64,000 nt of DNA from contig CAYVHL010000001.1 in assembly GCA_964451255.1 (NCBI GenBank), positions 1,116,001 through 1,180,000 on the forward strand. The letters are read 5' to 3'. The position numbers and the translations under genes were made by a program. Below, piece by piece: positions 25,470 through 34,912 of this stretch. Each line of letters starts with the position of its first letter. The stretch's first letter is position 1. The notes below the pieces were generated by a model. That model was not told where the DNA came from and made no database searches. It saw nothing but the letters and a program-made list of their open reading frames with translations. The DNA is from JAHBTB01 sp964451255. Its GTDB lineage: Bacteria > Armatimonadota > Fimbriimonadia > Fimbriimonadales > Fimbriimonadaceae.

Positions 25470-28002
25470 GGTCTGGGTCGTCGCGACCCTAGTCATAGTT
25501 GCCACCACGGCACATGCCCAAGACATGCGCAGATTCGAGGCCTGGTGGCAAAGGGAGATCGCCAGCCGGATACGGCTCTCCGGATATCGTGACATCGGCA
25601 TCCACTTCGAGAGCGTGACGGGAGACACCGACGCCTTCGAACAGACGAACTACGGTGGCCAAGGCGGACAAAGGATCACCGACCAAGGGTTTATCCGCGC
25701 GCAAGGCAGCAAGGTCTTAGGCTTGTTCGACTTTGACGTCAATCTTCAGGACAGCCGATTTCAGGATCCTCAGAGCGAAAAATTCACCGTCAACTTCGAC
25801 CGGGGTCCATGGAGCATCAGCGCGGGCGACATCCAGGGACGCCTGTTGAACACAAACCAGTTCGCCCGGTTCACAAAGACGCTCCGAGGGGTCAGCGCGG
25901 GCTACAAATCCGGCCCCTTCCAGATCAAGGCTCTTCGATCCCAAGCGCGAGGGGAAGCGCGGACGATCAGCCTCCAAGGAAACAACACCCCTGGCCCCTA
26001 TTACTTGCAGAGCAGCCAGGTCGTCAGGGGCTCGGAGTCCATCACTGTCGACGGCGTGCTGATGCAATACGGCCAAGACTACTGGATCGACTACGACCTC
26101 GGCTCGGTCACCTTTGAGAACCGCATCACGGGTGCCTCTAGGCTCATCCCGCCCAGCAGCACCATCGTCGCCACGTATGAATCCTTCGGGTTCGGCGGTC
26201 CGGCGGGAACGGTCGAAGGGGTCGGCGCCACATATTCTTTCGGTCAGTCAGGAACCCTAGGCCTGTCCGCCATGCGGCAACTGACCGGCTCCTCCGGCAG
26301 TCTCTCGACGAGGCTCGAAAAGTTCCAGGGTTACGGTGCGCCGGGTATCCCCTACACTTTGCAGTTCACGCCTCTCCCAGGGCAACCTGTATCCGTCCGG
26401 ATCGACGGGGTGCTGCAAGTCGAAGGGATCGACTACTACTTCGACCCCGTGAACAAGGCGGTCTTCTACACCACCCGTTTCGTGCCTTCGACAAGCGAGG
26501 TCGATGTCGTATACACCCCGACACCGACGACTAACGTGACAGGAGACCGAGAAGTCTTCGGCATCGACTACCGCCTCCCGCTCGGCAAAGGGGGCAAGGC
26601 AGGCGAACTCGCGCTGAGCCAGGCGATCGGCCGGCTGACAAACACCGCCACACCGCAAAGCGGCTCGGCGCGCGGGCTCTCGGGCCGTTACACAGTTGGA
26701 AAGTTCACATTCACGGGCAGCATGCGCGATGTCGGCGACGACTTCGTCAGTATTGAATCGACCGGCTTCAACCGGAACGAGAAGTCCCACGACTTGAGCT
26801 TGGAGTACAAGCCGACGCCCACAAGCATCTTCAACTTGGCGACCACCAACTCCAGCATCGCCGTGCGGTCGGTCAATGGCGGCACCGCCAACATCACGCG
26901 TACCCGCTTCACCCGCAACGAGTTCAACCACACGCAGACTGTCGACCCGTCGAAAGGATGGCCGCTGACCTTTTCGCTGGTGGAGACGAGCGGCGAATCC
27001 GCGAGCGGCCAAAGCAAGGTCGATACCGCCTCCTTGTCGACACGGAGGCAGTTCGGCAACCTAGATTCGCGGTTCGGGTTCGATTCCAGCAGGATCAGCG
27101 GGTCCAGCTCCGGACAGGTCGATAGCTTTTCACTGCGCAACACCTACAACGCGGGACGGAACCTGATCGCCGGGTTGGACCTGTCGCTCAGTAACGTGAG
27201 GTCGAACGGGGAGAGCGGCACGGGACGGAGCATCGGATTCCGGGCCCGGTACTTTCCTAGCCAAAACCTGAGCGCGACCCTGAGCTATACGGATTCCGAC
27301 AACGGCGGCGTCTCGTCACTGGCCAATTTCACCGGCGGCTATGGTTATGGTTACGGCGGCAACGGCTTTAGCAACGGCGCCGACCCCACGATCCTTGGGG
27401 CGAGCTCCGGGCGGCGGCTCGCGGTCTCCCTCGACATGCGTCCTTCCGACCGTCTGTCGCTGTCGGGAGTAGCCAGCATCTATCGGAGCTCCGGCTCCGT
27501 CTCCAGCAACTCCGAGACCCGCCAGATCGGCGGGCTCGCCACCTATGACATCGGAATGGGCAACCGGCTCGAGGCCGACGTCAATGTCAGCCGGACCCAG
27601 TTCATCGACACGGCCCAGTCCTCGTCCAGCAATACCCTTGGCATTTACCTCGACGGCTCTCCCCCGGGTCGGTTCCGGTATCGGATCGGGTTGAACAAGC
27701 TGTTTACAGGCGGGGGAGGTCAGTTCGGCCAAGACAACTCCGACATCGAGGTCAGTCTCGGATACCGGTTGGCCGACAGGCACTTCTTGTCGTTCGATTG
27801 GAACCGGTCGCACACGACGGGGTACTACCCACAAGACGACAAGGACACCTCGCTCACTTATCGGTACCAGATTTGGAGGTCGCTCGCTCTGAACGTGGCT
27901 TACCGATTCCACGATGTGGTCAATTTGGATTCGAACAATTCGTCCGGCGGTTATCAGTCCCAGGGGCTCCATTTTGAACTCGCGTTCAATTTCGGCCAGT
28001 AA
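25459..28002 (+). CDS. Large outer-membrane beta-barrel protein
   Basis: 847-aa exported protein. TTG at 25459, inside the csaB 3' end, gives an excellent signal peptide (MAFRVWVVATLVIVATTAHAQ); the frame extends further upstream but not plausibly. Residues 60-330 contain repeated G-x-D-Y-x-I-D-Y type segments (VLMQYGQDYWIDYDLGSVTF, VLQVEGIDYYFDPVNKAVFY) like those in some large outer-membrane and SprA-type proteins. From about 340 to the end, alternating strands rich in Thr, Ser, Tyr and Phe and a final LHFELAFNFGQ indicate a transmembrane barrel. Exact family is not recognised. It stops 33 bp before the next lipoprotein gene. Confidence 0.78.
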   Translation: MAFRVWVVATLVIVATTAHAQDMRRFEAWWQREIASRIRLSGYRDIGIHFESVTGDTDAFEQTNYGGQGGQRITDQGFIRAQGSKVLGLFDFDVNLQDSRFQDPQSEKFTVNFDRGPWSISAGDIQGRLLNTNQFARFTKTLRGVSAGYKSGPFQIKALRSQARGEARTISLQGNNTPGPYYLQSSQVVRGSESITVDGVLMQYGQDYWIDYDLGSVTFENRITGASRLIPPSSTIVATYESFGFGGPAGTVEGVGATYSFGQSGTLGLSAMRQLTGSSGSLSTRLEKFQGYGAPGIPYTLQFTPLPGQPVSVRIDGVLQVEGIDYYFDPVNKAVFYTTRFVPSTSEVDVVYTPTPTTNVTGDREVFGIDYRLPLGKGGKAGELALSQAIGRLTNTATPQSGSARGLSGRYTVGKFTFTGSMRDVGDDFVSIESTGFNRNEKSHDLSLEYKPTPTSIFNLATTNSSIAVRSVNGGTANITRTRFTRNEFNHTQTVDPSKGWPLTFSLVETSGESASGQSKVDTASLSTRRQFGNLDSRFGFDSSRISGSSSGQVDSFSLRNTYNAGRNLIAGLDLSLSNVRSNGESGTGRSIGFRARYFPSQNLSATLSYTDSDNGGVSSLANFTGGYGYGYGGNGFSNGADPTILGASSGRRLAVSLDMRPSDRLSLSGVASIYRSSGSVSSNSETRQIGGLATYDIGMGNRLEADVNVSRTQFIDTAQSSSSNTLGIYLDGSPPGRFRYRIGLNKLFTGGGGQFGQDNSDIEVSLGYRLADRHFLSFDWNRSHTTGYYPQDDKDTSLTYRYQIWRSLALNVAYRFHDVVNLDSNNSSGGYQSQGLHFELAFNFGQ

Positions 28003-28035
28003 CGCCGCGTCGGCAGAACCGTAGGAGAAATAAAG

Positions 28036-29343
28036 ATGAACCGCCGGATATTCGCCAGTGTCGTCGTCGCCGGTGCCCTGATCATCGGTTCGGGTTGCGG
28101 GGGCTCGAACGTTGTGAAGACGTCAATCCTGACGGGCACTGTCCTTGACTTGAACTTTGTCCCTGTGCGGGACGCAACCGTTTGGACCGAGTACGGCCAG
28201 ACTACGACGTCTACGGCGGGCTCGTATGTGCTGACAAAGGTCGGCGACGGTGAAGTGCGCGTGAACGCACGAATCAACAAGTCAGGCTCGGTCTATTCGG
28301 GTTCGACTTACGTTCTGACATCGGCGGACACCCAGTCAAACGGCAACATTATCGTCTCGCCAGAGTCATTGATGGGAAGCGTGACCGGAAACGTACAAGA
28401 CCGTTCGGGCTTCGACCTCGCCCACGCATCGGTTTTCGCCTACTTCGGCGGCGGGAACAGCAAGCGCGTCTTCACTGACGAAAACGGCGACTACGAATTT
28501 GACGACCTTCCCGCCAATTTCACGCTCCAAATTGCGGCGAGCGGGCGGACGTATCGGTCCGACCAAACCACGGTGAACCTGTCTGTCGGGGAGCAACGGG
28601 CAGTGGACTTCGTCCTTGACGACGCCGGAAACCCGACTCTGACGCCACCACAGAACATATTCGCCACCGCTTACACCTCCGAGCCGGTCGCCACCAGAGG
28701 CGCTTCTTCCGCAGCCCTGGATTGGGTGAAGAAGAACCTGCGTCGAGGTGGGCAGGGACGCTCGGTGACTGTCTCGAAGAAGGGCCGGATACGCAACGAC
28801 GTGAATGTGGAGGTTGAGTTAGATTGGGACGTTGACCAGTTCCCTGACCTGTTTGGGTACGGGGTGTACCGCTCGACATCGACCAGCGTTTCCCCGTCGT
28901 CTTGGGACTTTGTCTACGATCCTCTCGGAGCCAGCTATCTGGACGCGGGGCTGGAACCACTTTCTCACTATTACTACTCACTGACAACCGCGTCTGCCAA
29001 CTTTCCTGACGACCCTGGCGTGACCGAGAGCGACTTCAGTGCGGTCGTGGGGGCGTACACCCTCGAACGGATTTACACAAGCGGCTACAACTTCTCAACC
29101 CACCGCTTCCAATACACAGCCAACTCAGGGGCTTCACAGTACGTCGTCTATTTGTTCGACACCTTCCCTGGCGTCAACACATCGAGCATTTGGAGCAATT
29201 CAGCCAGCCCCAGCGCGACCAGCACCGTGACGTACACTGGGCCGACCTTGCAGTCAGGCCATACGTACTATTGGTTCGTGGTGGGCATGGCGGACGGCGG
29301 GGCGAGCCGAACGATCAGCCAGATCGACACGCTCCTACCATAG
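28036..29343 (+). CDS. Lipoprotein with carboxypeptidase-regulatory-like domains
   Basis: 435-aa predicted lipoprotein (MNRRIFASVVVAGALIIGSGC, cysteine at about 21). Two successive beta-sandwich segments follow: LTGTVLDLNFVPVRDATVWT (about 33-100) and GSVTGNVQDRSGFDLAHASVFA (about 113-190), which resemble CarboxypepD_reg-like folds. Two fibronectin-III-like units follow from about 260. The role is probably structural or adhesive at the cell surface (inference). AGGAGA upstream of ATG 28036 is a strong ribosome-binding site, in contrast to the leaderless genes elsewhere. Confidence 0.75.
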   Translation: MNRRIFASVVVAGALIIGSGCGGSNVVKTSILTGTVLDLNFVPVRDATVWTEYGQTTTSTAGSYVLTKVGDGEVRVNARINKSGSVYSGSTYVLTSADTQSNGNIIVSPESLMGSVTGNVQDRSGFDLAHASVFAYFGGGNSKRVFTDENGDYEFDDLPANFTLQIAASGRTYRSDQTTVNLSVGEQRAVDFVLDDAGNPTLTPPQNIFATAYTSEPVATRGASSAALDWVKKNLRRGGQGRSVTVSKKGRIRNDVNVEVELDWDVDQFPDLFGYGVYRSTSTSVSPSSWDFVYDPLGASYLDAGLEPLSHYYYSLTTASANFPDDPGVTESDFSAVVGAYTLERIYTSGYNFSTHRFQYTANSGASQYVVYLFDTFPGVNTSSIWSNSASPSATSTVTYTGPTLQSGHTYYWFVVGMADGGASRTISQIDTLLP

Positions 29344-29356
29344 AGGCCCGACAATC

Positions 29357-32062
29357 TTGACGAGACATATCTTTGGAAGGGCGGCCACGGCCGCCCTGCT
29401 TCTGTTGACGGCGGTCGTGTGCCGCGCCGACCTGCGGGTGGACGTCGACGGGGGTCGGTCGCACGACGACGTCACCGCCCAGGTGGAATCTGCCGCCCGC
29501 ACCTACAACCGCAACCTGGCCGTGCTGAGCGCGGCGGTCCGGCGTATGCGCGGTGACTCCTCCGTGTTCTCGGAGCCGGTGCGGGCGTGGCTTTACGTCG
29601 GTGGCAAGCCGTTGCAAGGCCGGGGTTCGGGACGGGGCCGGGGAGGGGGCGCCATCACCTTGCAGTTCGACTCGACCGGAGCGCAATCGTTCCCCGCGAA
29701 CTACAAGGCATTTCTCGAGTCCGTCTTTGCCGCCGCCCAGCCCACCCTCGACACCATCTTCGGCCAACCGCTCAAGTCCGGCGTCGTCCATGTCCTCAAC
29801 TATGACGCGACTCTGCCAGACCGCCAGGCGGTAAGCGGAGGGATCTATGTGCCCAACGGAACCGCCGGGCCTGAGATCCATTTTCCGGTCTACCAGAACG
29901 ACATCGCCGCCGCGATCAACTTCATCCACACGCTGTTGCTCGCTTACACCGGCGACACGCCCTATCCGGGCGACGCGTTCACCGAAGGGTTTGTCCGGGC
30001 AGCGACGATGGCGGCGTGCCGGGTGCCGGGAGTCATCCCTAACAACCCCGCCCCCGACGACGTCGAAAGCATCCTCGACGGACTCTATGACGCTTCGGCA
30101 GAGTACGACTGGGAGAACCAACCCGGTATCGGCGGGCCCGCGTTCGTCGCCCCCAACCTGGTCAACACCCCGTTGCCGGTCGGCGGAAGCACGGGCGGCA
30201 TCTACCTGTTGCGCTTCAAGATGGCGGGAACCGCATGGGGCAAGGTCCTGGCCCAGTATCCGACCTTTCTCTCTCAGTTCAACAGCGTCTATGCGACAAA
30301 CCCGGCGGCGTATCAGACTCCGTCCGCCGTCGCCGCGCTTGGACAGCAGGCGATCAACACCCTCGCAGGCTCAGCATCGGCCAAAGTGGAGGGTCGAACC
30401 TTCGCCGACTGGATGCAACGCCAGTGGATCCTGGACACCCGACTTTCACCAGGGCTGAAAGTAGTGGCGGAAGCCGTGCCGATCCCACCGTCAGCCTCTG
30501 ATGACTTCGGGGTGTTCGGCATCATTCTCGACTCATTCCGTGTCGACGCGTTAGGAAACGAGACGCTGTTGAACGGGCGCTCCTACCCGATCTACTGGCG
30601 CCCCGAGTTCTCCCGGTTCTTCATGACCGCCCAGGACGACATCGTCCAAGTCGGGGCGGGCTACGGCTCAGTCGTACCGAACTTCCCCAGCGACGTCTTC
30701 GCCGACCAACCCTACCGGGTGACGGTGGACCTGCCCTTCCAAGGCAAGGTGGCCCGGGTCGTCCTGCCAGCCGGTGCGGTGGCGACCGCCAACAAACCGA
30801 TCGCCAACAACGTCTACGGGACGTTGACCGGTGTGCCCGCGGACTCCACCGTTTACACGGTCGTCGTCAACTGGACCGGGGGCAACCAGAACGTCCAGCT
30901 CCAAAACTTGGCCTTCGGCATGACGGTCACCGACACGAACTTTGAGAAAGCCCAACCGGTGACCGTCAAAGTGTTCAAGACGGTGTCGGGATCGGCCGTT
31001 GAATTGTTCGAGCGACAGGTCAACAAGGGTTTCGGGCCGTTGGCGCTTGACCTCCGCACTCCAGACTGCGACACGGCCTTCCAGGTAACGTCTGGAGCCG
31101 ACTTGTCGATGTTTGGCCTCCCCTTGGAGCCTTACTCGACAAACCTTGCCGACGTCCTCGGGCTATCCGACGCACAGACGCTGGCCGCCCGATACAACCC
31201 CGTCACGGCCACCTACTCTTACTATCCGGACGAGGGCGAGGTCCGGGCGGGCCTAGGCTATTTCATCCGACCACCAGTGCCGGTCTCCCACTTGGTCGCG
31301 GGTCGGATCAACCGGAACACGCCCACCTCGGTCGCGCTACAGCCAGGTTGGAACATGGTCGCCTGTCCAGACGACGCGTCTGTGCCCACGACCTCTGTGC
31401 AGGTCACCAAGACGTCCCAGTCGATCGGGTCGTGGTCTTCCGCCTCGGGGACTTTGATCGAAGGCACGTTCTTCAAATTCGTGCCGGACGGTGTCGACCC
31501 CGAAGTCGGGACATACATGCCTGCGACGACTTTCGAACCCGGGGTCGGGTACTTCGTGCGCGCTCTCGACGCTGACGGAGCCGTGCTCGTCTTCAGCCCC
31601 AGTGGTCGCGGCCGGACAGGCCCCGGAATGATGGCTCAAGGCCCGGCCGCATTGGGCTGGGGCCCACCTCCATCGCCTTCTTGGTCGGCGGATCTTTCCG
31701 CCACCTCCAGCGCCGGCAACCTTTCGGTCGCGGTCGCGGGCGGATCTCCGGGAGGTTCACTTGTCGAGAACCCCCGGTTGGACGCCAAACTTCCCCCTTC
31801 GCCTGGAGGTTTTCAAATGTCGGTCGAACAGGGGTCTGACTATTACAAAAAGATCCTGCCAGCGACCAAGCGCACTTTCGTTTTGAAGGTGACCGGCCTG
31901 AGACCGGGCGTACACTACTACCTGCGGGCCTCCAAGCTGATCGGTTCGCGGGCGTTGCTCGTCCGTTTGCCCGGGGGACAAGTACGATCCTTGACTCCAG
32001 CCTCTCCACTGTCCTTCAATCCCACGAGCCAGACGATCCGCTTCGAGGTGACGGCAAAGTGA
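29357..32062 (+). CDS. Large secreted protein of unknown function
   Basis: 901-aa exported protein with TTG start at 29357 and signal peptide MTRHIFGRAATAALLLLTAVVCRA. A Gly/Arg-rich patch (about 93-103) precedes a domain ending near residue 320. Beta-rich segments then span about 370-560, and a further region has a GWNMVACPDD motif near residue 660. The last 100 residues read as an Ig-like strand-rich module. No catalytic motif or named family is recognised; no HExxH metal site is present. It overlaps the next gene by 4 bp (GTGA), indicating coupled translation. Confidence 0.7.
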   Translation: MTRHIFGRAATAALLLLTAVVCRADLRVDVDGGRSHDDVTAQVESAARTYNRNLAVLSAAVRRMRGDSSVFSEPVRAWLYVGGKPLQGRGSGRGRGGGAITLQFDSTGAQSFPANYKAFLESVFAAAQPTLDTIFGQPLKSGVVHVLNYDATLPDRQAVSGGIYVPNGTAGPEIHFPVYQNDIAAAINFIHTLLLAYTGDTPYPGDAFTEGFVRAATMAACRVPGVIPNNPAPDDVESILDGLYDASAEYDWENQPGIGGPAFVAPNLVNTPLPVGGSTGGIYLLRFKMAGTAWGKVLAQYPTFLSQFNSVYATNPAAYQTPSAVAALGQQAINTLAGSASAKVEGRTFADWMQRQWILDTRLSPGLKVVAEAVPIPPSASDDFGVFGIILDSFRVDALGNETLLNGRSYPIYWRPEFSRFFMTAQDDIVQVGAGYGSVVPNFPSDVFADQPYRVTVDLPFQGKVARVVLPAGAVATANKPIANNVYGTLTGVPADSTVYTVVVNWTGGNQNVQLQNLAFGMTVTDTNFEKAQPVTVKVFKTVSGSAVELFERQVNKGFGPLALDLRTPDCDTAFQVTSGADLSMFGLPLEPYSTNLADVLGLSDAQTLAARYNPVTATYSYYPDEGEVRAGLGYFIRPPVPVSHLVAGRINRNTPTSVALQPGWNMVACPDDASVPTTSVQVTKTSQSIGSWSSASGTLIEGTFFKFVPDGVDPEVGTYMPATTFEPGVGYFVRALDADGAVLVFSPSGRGRTGPGMMAQGPAALGWGPPPSPSWSADLSATSSAGNLSVAVAGGSPGGSLVENPRLDAKLPPSPGGFQMSVEQGSDYYKKILPATKRTFVLKVTGLRPGVHYYLRASKLIGSRALLVRLPGGQVRSLTPASPLSFNPTSQTIRFEVTAK

Positions 32063-32931
32063 AGCAGGGTCTCCTGCCTTGGGTTTGCGCTTTCTTTCTG
32101 CTCCTGGCTTTGGGCTGCGGGGGCGGTGGTGGCGGCACAGCGTCGCCGACGAACGTCAACCTGGTCGGCAACGTGTTGTGGATCGAAACCGGCGAGGGGC
32201 CGAACCCGGCGGCGTCCGTCCGATCCGGCTCGGCCTCGACCGCCGCTGCTGTCACAGACGGATTCTTTTCGCTTGATGTGCCTGTCGGCACCACGTCGGT
32301 GACGGTGACCTACACTCCGACCACGGGCAGCCCGGTGGTCCAGAGCTTCTCATTTCCAGCGGCCACGGATGACACAGACTTGGGCGAACTCTACATCGGC
32401 CCGGAGACTGTGAAGGTGGTCGGACGTGCCCTGAGTTCGGCCGACGGGACACCCCTTGCCGCCGCAAAGGTGACGTTGGCGGGCAAGTCTGCCGTCTCTG
32501 GCGCGGATGGTCGCTTCAGTGTCGAGAACGTCGCTTATTCCGGTGCCGTCACATCTATATTCACGACCCTTCAGGGAACTGTGAGCAAGACGGGCTACTT
32601 CAACCAGTTCTTCTCGCCACCTTCCGCCGCCACCGGCGGAGTTGTCGATGTCGGGGACGTCGCCCTCAGCCCCCAAGGCAACGACACGCCACCCCCTCCG
32701 CCTGGAAACGTCACCGTCATCGTCGCGAGCGGCGCCGGGTCGACCGTGCAAGCCCTCGTAGGCACGACTGTCGTTCGGACCGCCACGGCAGACGGCCAAG
32801 GCGACGTGACGCTATGGCTCCCGGCGGGCACCTACACGGTGAAGGCGACCCTTGGGGGCAAGTCAGGCTCTTCGCCGTTGACGCTAAACTCAAACAGCCA
32901 ACAAGCCACCGTCCATGTCACCCTCAACTAG
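32059..32931 (+). CDS. Lipoprotein with carboxypeptidase-regulatory-like domain
   Basis: 290-aa lipoprotein: MKQGLLPWVCAFFLLLALGC then a Gly-rich spacer. Three beta-sandwich-like stretches are visible: VNLVGNVLWIETGEG, VKVVGRALSSADGTPLAAAKV (a typical carboxypeptidase-regulatory pattern) and a C-terminal NVTVIVASGAGSTV unit after a proline run. It resembles the lipoprotein at 28036 in plan and probably serves the same envelope assembly. The GTG start lies inside the upstream stop codon. Confidence 0.75.
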   Translation: MKQGLLPWVCAFFLLLALGCGGGGGGTASPTNVNLVGNVLWIETGEGPNPAASVRSGSASTAAAVTDGFFSLDVPVGTTSVTVTYTPTTGSPVVQSFSFPAATDDTDLGELYIGPETVKVVGRALSSADGTPLAAAKVTLAGKSAVSGADGRFSVENVAYSGAVTSIFTTLQGTVSKTGYFNQFFSPPSAATGGVVDVGDVALSPQGNDTPPPPPGNVTVIVASGAGSTVQALVGTTVVRTATADGQGDVTLWLPAGTYTVKATLGGKSGSSPLTLNSNSQQATVHVTLN

Positions 32932-34327
32932 ACGCCGGATCCGATCGATTGCCGCCTGGTGCCTCGGCGCGGCCGCGGTCGGAGGTCTGTGGTCGGGAGC
33001 GAGGAAGCTGTTCAGCGTCGATCCGTTTGCCGCGTTCCGACCCACTGGCCAGGTGGACAGCGGCTTCCAGCTGGGAGCCTTCCAACTCCGTAGCTATGTT
33101 GGCGACCGCCTTGTCGCCTACGCGGCCGTGGACTCAGCCGTCGGCAGGAGGGACCGGTCTCTTTTCGACCTGGTCAACCTGCACGACGGAAAGCTGACCA
33201 CGAGTGCCGGTGATGTGTTCAATTTTGAAGCACACACCGCAACATATGGCACATTCAACAAGTCGATCGTCGCCGACAGCGGCGGCCGAATATGGAACGA
33301 CCGGCTTGACCTGAATCTGCCTAAGTTCTCCTACGACGGCCAGGGCAGGGTGCTCCGGGTCGAAGGCCCGGTCAGCGGCAAGCTGGATGGCGGCGACCTG
33401 ACTGCCGAAGGCGTCTACCTTGACGTCCAGCGCGGCGAGCTTCTGGTCAAGACCTTTGTCTGGCAGGGCCAGGCACAGGTCCAGGGGCAGCAACGCAAGA
33501 CCTGGCAGGTCAAGGGAGACAACTCACGCCTGAACAACGACACTTGGACGGCCGACCACGGCCGGGCCGAGTCGGAGGACACGATCGTCTATGGGGACAA
33601 GCTGTCCCTTGATAGAAAGGCCGACGTCATGACCGTCACGGGCAACGTCCGCTACTTCGGCACAGACGCCAACCTGACTTGTGACAAGGTCGTCATCTAT
33701 CGTAAGGAGCATCGGTCGGTGCTCAGCGGCAACGTCCACATGCTTGTCAAGCCGGAAGAGGACTCCAAAGTGGCGGAGGTGCCGATTCCACCACTGGCCC
33801 CCGTCGTTCCCGATTCGATCGCAAAGGACCGACCGCCCGCGCCACCAAGCGACCAGACCAAGAGCCAAGAGGACGCCGTTCGCGACCGCGAAAACCTGCG
33901 GAAGTATCCCGCGACCGTGATCGCAGACCAGATCGAATACTGGTACCAGAAGGGTGAGCGTCATGCGATCATCACCGGCGACCCGCAGGCCCGCCAGGAG
34001 CTGCCTGGCGGCCATTGGCGCATGGTGTGGGCGTTCAAGGCCCTCTATGACGGCGAGAAAGACCGCTTGAAGATGCTCAGCCGCGAGGGAAAGAAGGACG
34101 CCAGGCTCAAGGACAGCCTTGGTGACGACCTGGTGAGCATCGACGTCGAGGTCTCCACGAAGAAGGGGGACGACTTCATGGAAGCCACCGAACCGGAGGG
34201 CGCTCTCACAGTCCGGGAAGACGACCTCCCCGAGAAGCCGGGGACAGGGTCGGGAGGAGGCAAAGGCTCCACCGGCGGCGGACAGCCCACGATTTCGGGC
34301 CCGATCGGCGGAAGGCGGCGTTCATGA
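32915..34327 (+). CDS. LptA/OstA-like periplasmic protein with N-terminal anchor
   Basis: 470-aa protein with one N-terminal helix (IAAWCLGAAAVGGLW). The central 230 residues repeat short strands with LDRKADVMTVTGNVRYFGTDANLTCDKVVIY, the classic OstA/LptA jelly-roll signature; an LptC-like part precedes it (about 40-170). Lpt proteins bridge lipopolysaccharide from inner to outer membrane. A second OstA-like patch (about 340-400, VIADQIEYWYQKGERHAIITGDPQARQ) follows a proline-rich linker. Length is far above that of LptA (about 185 aa), so this may be a fused LptC-LptA. It overlaps the previous gene by 17 bp and the convergent HD gene by 6 bp. Confidence 0.78.
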   Translation: MSPSTRRRIRSIAAWCLGAAAVGGLWSGARKLFSVDPFAAFRPTGQVDSGFQLGAFQLRSYVGDRLVAYAAVDSAVGRRDRSLFDLVNLHDGKLTTSAGDVFNFEAHTATYGTFNKSIVADSGGRIWNDRLDLNLPKFSYDGQGRVLRVEGPVSGKLDGGDLTAEGVYLDVQRGELLVKTFVWQGQAQVQGQQRKTWQVKGDNSRLNNDTWTADHGRAESEDTIVYGDKLSLDRKADVMTVTGNVRYFGTDANLTCDKVVIYRKEHRSVLSGNVHMLVKPEEDSKVAEVPIPPLAPVVPDSIAKDRPPAPPSDQTKSQEDAVRDRENLRKYPATVIADQIEYWYQKGERHAIITGDPQARQELPGGHWRMVWAFKALYDGEKDRLKMLSREGKKDARLKDSLGDDLVSIDVEVSTKKGDDFMEATEPEGALTVREDDLPEKPGTGSGGGKGSTGGGQPTISGPIGGRRRS

Positions 34328-34891
34328 GGAAGCGCTGTCGCCAGCCAGACCAAGGACCGCTGCGTCGCCCTTCATCGCAATCAGCACGTTCTCGATATGC
34401 TGCTCCAGTGGAAGGCCAATGAGCTCCGCGCCCCTAGTCACGTCGTCGCGGTTCACTCCTGCGGCGAACGCCGGCGTTTTCAACTTCTTCATGACACTCT
34501 TCACTTCGACGTCCAACACGCTCTTGCTCGGACGGACGTAGGTCACGGCGGTCACGAACCCGCTGATCTCGTCGCAGGCGAATAGATGGCGTTCAAGCGG
34601 GGTCGCTGGCTCAACGCCCGTCTTGGCAGGATAGTGCGAAGCGATCGCCCTGACGATGTCGTCTTCGACGCCGAGGCCGGTAAGAAGATCCATGCCCCAA
34701 AGCGGGTGGTCGTCTGGGTGCTGTTCGTAGTCGAAGTCGTGGAGCAAGCCCGCCAAGCCCCACTTGTCTTGGTCCTCACCCAACACCCGGGCGTACCACC
34801 GCAAACAGCTTTCCACCCCCAGCATGTGTCGGCGCAGGGATTCGCTCGGCGTGTGCTGGCACATCAGTTCGAAAGCGGCGGCGCGATCCAT
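34322..34891 (-). CDS. HD-domain hydrolase
   Basis: 189-aa soluble protein of the HD superfamily. H-x-n-HD residues are seen in LRRHMLGVESC, GLLHDFDYEQHPDDHPLWG and AIASHYPAK, a layout found in small HD phosphohydrolases acting on nucleotides. The substrate is unknown. TAGACT ends 7 nt before the ATG at 34891, with no ribosome-binding site. It lies 21 bp downstream of the DUF4143 ATPase stop. Confidence 0.82.
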   Translation of the reverse strand: MDRAAAFELMCQHTPSESLRRHMLGVESCLRWYARVLGEDQDKWGLAGLLHDFDYEQHPDDHPLWGMDLLTGLGVEDDIVRAIASHYPAKTGVEPATPLERHLFACDEISGFVTAVTYVRPSKSVLDVEVKSVMKKLKTPAFAAGVNRDDVTRGAELIGLPLEQHIENVLIAMKGDAAVLGLAGDSASS

Positions 34892-34898
34892 CCTGCAT

Positions 34899-34904
34899 AG
34901 TCTA
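34899..34904 (-). promoter_or_regulatory. -10 element of the HD-hydrolase gene (leaderless layout)
   Basis: TAGACT on the minus strand ending 7 nt before the ATG at 34891. Confidence 0.45.
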
Positions 34905-34912
34905 CGGGGAGG

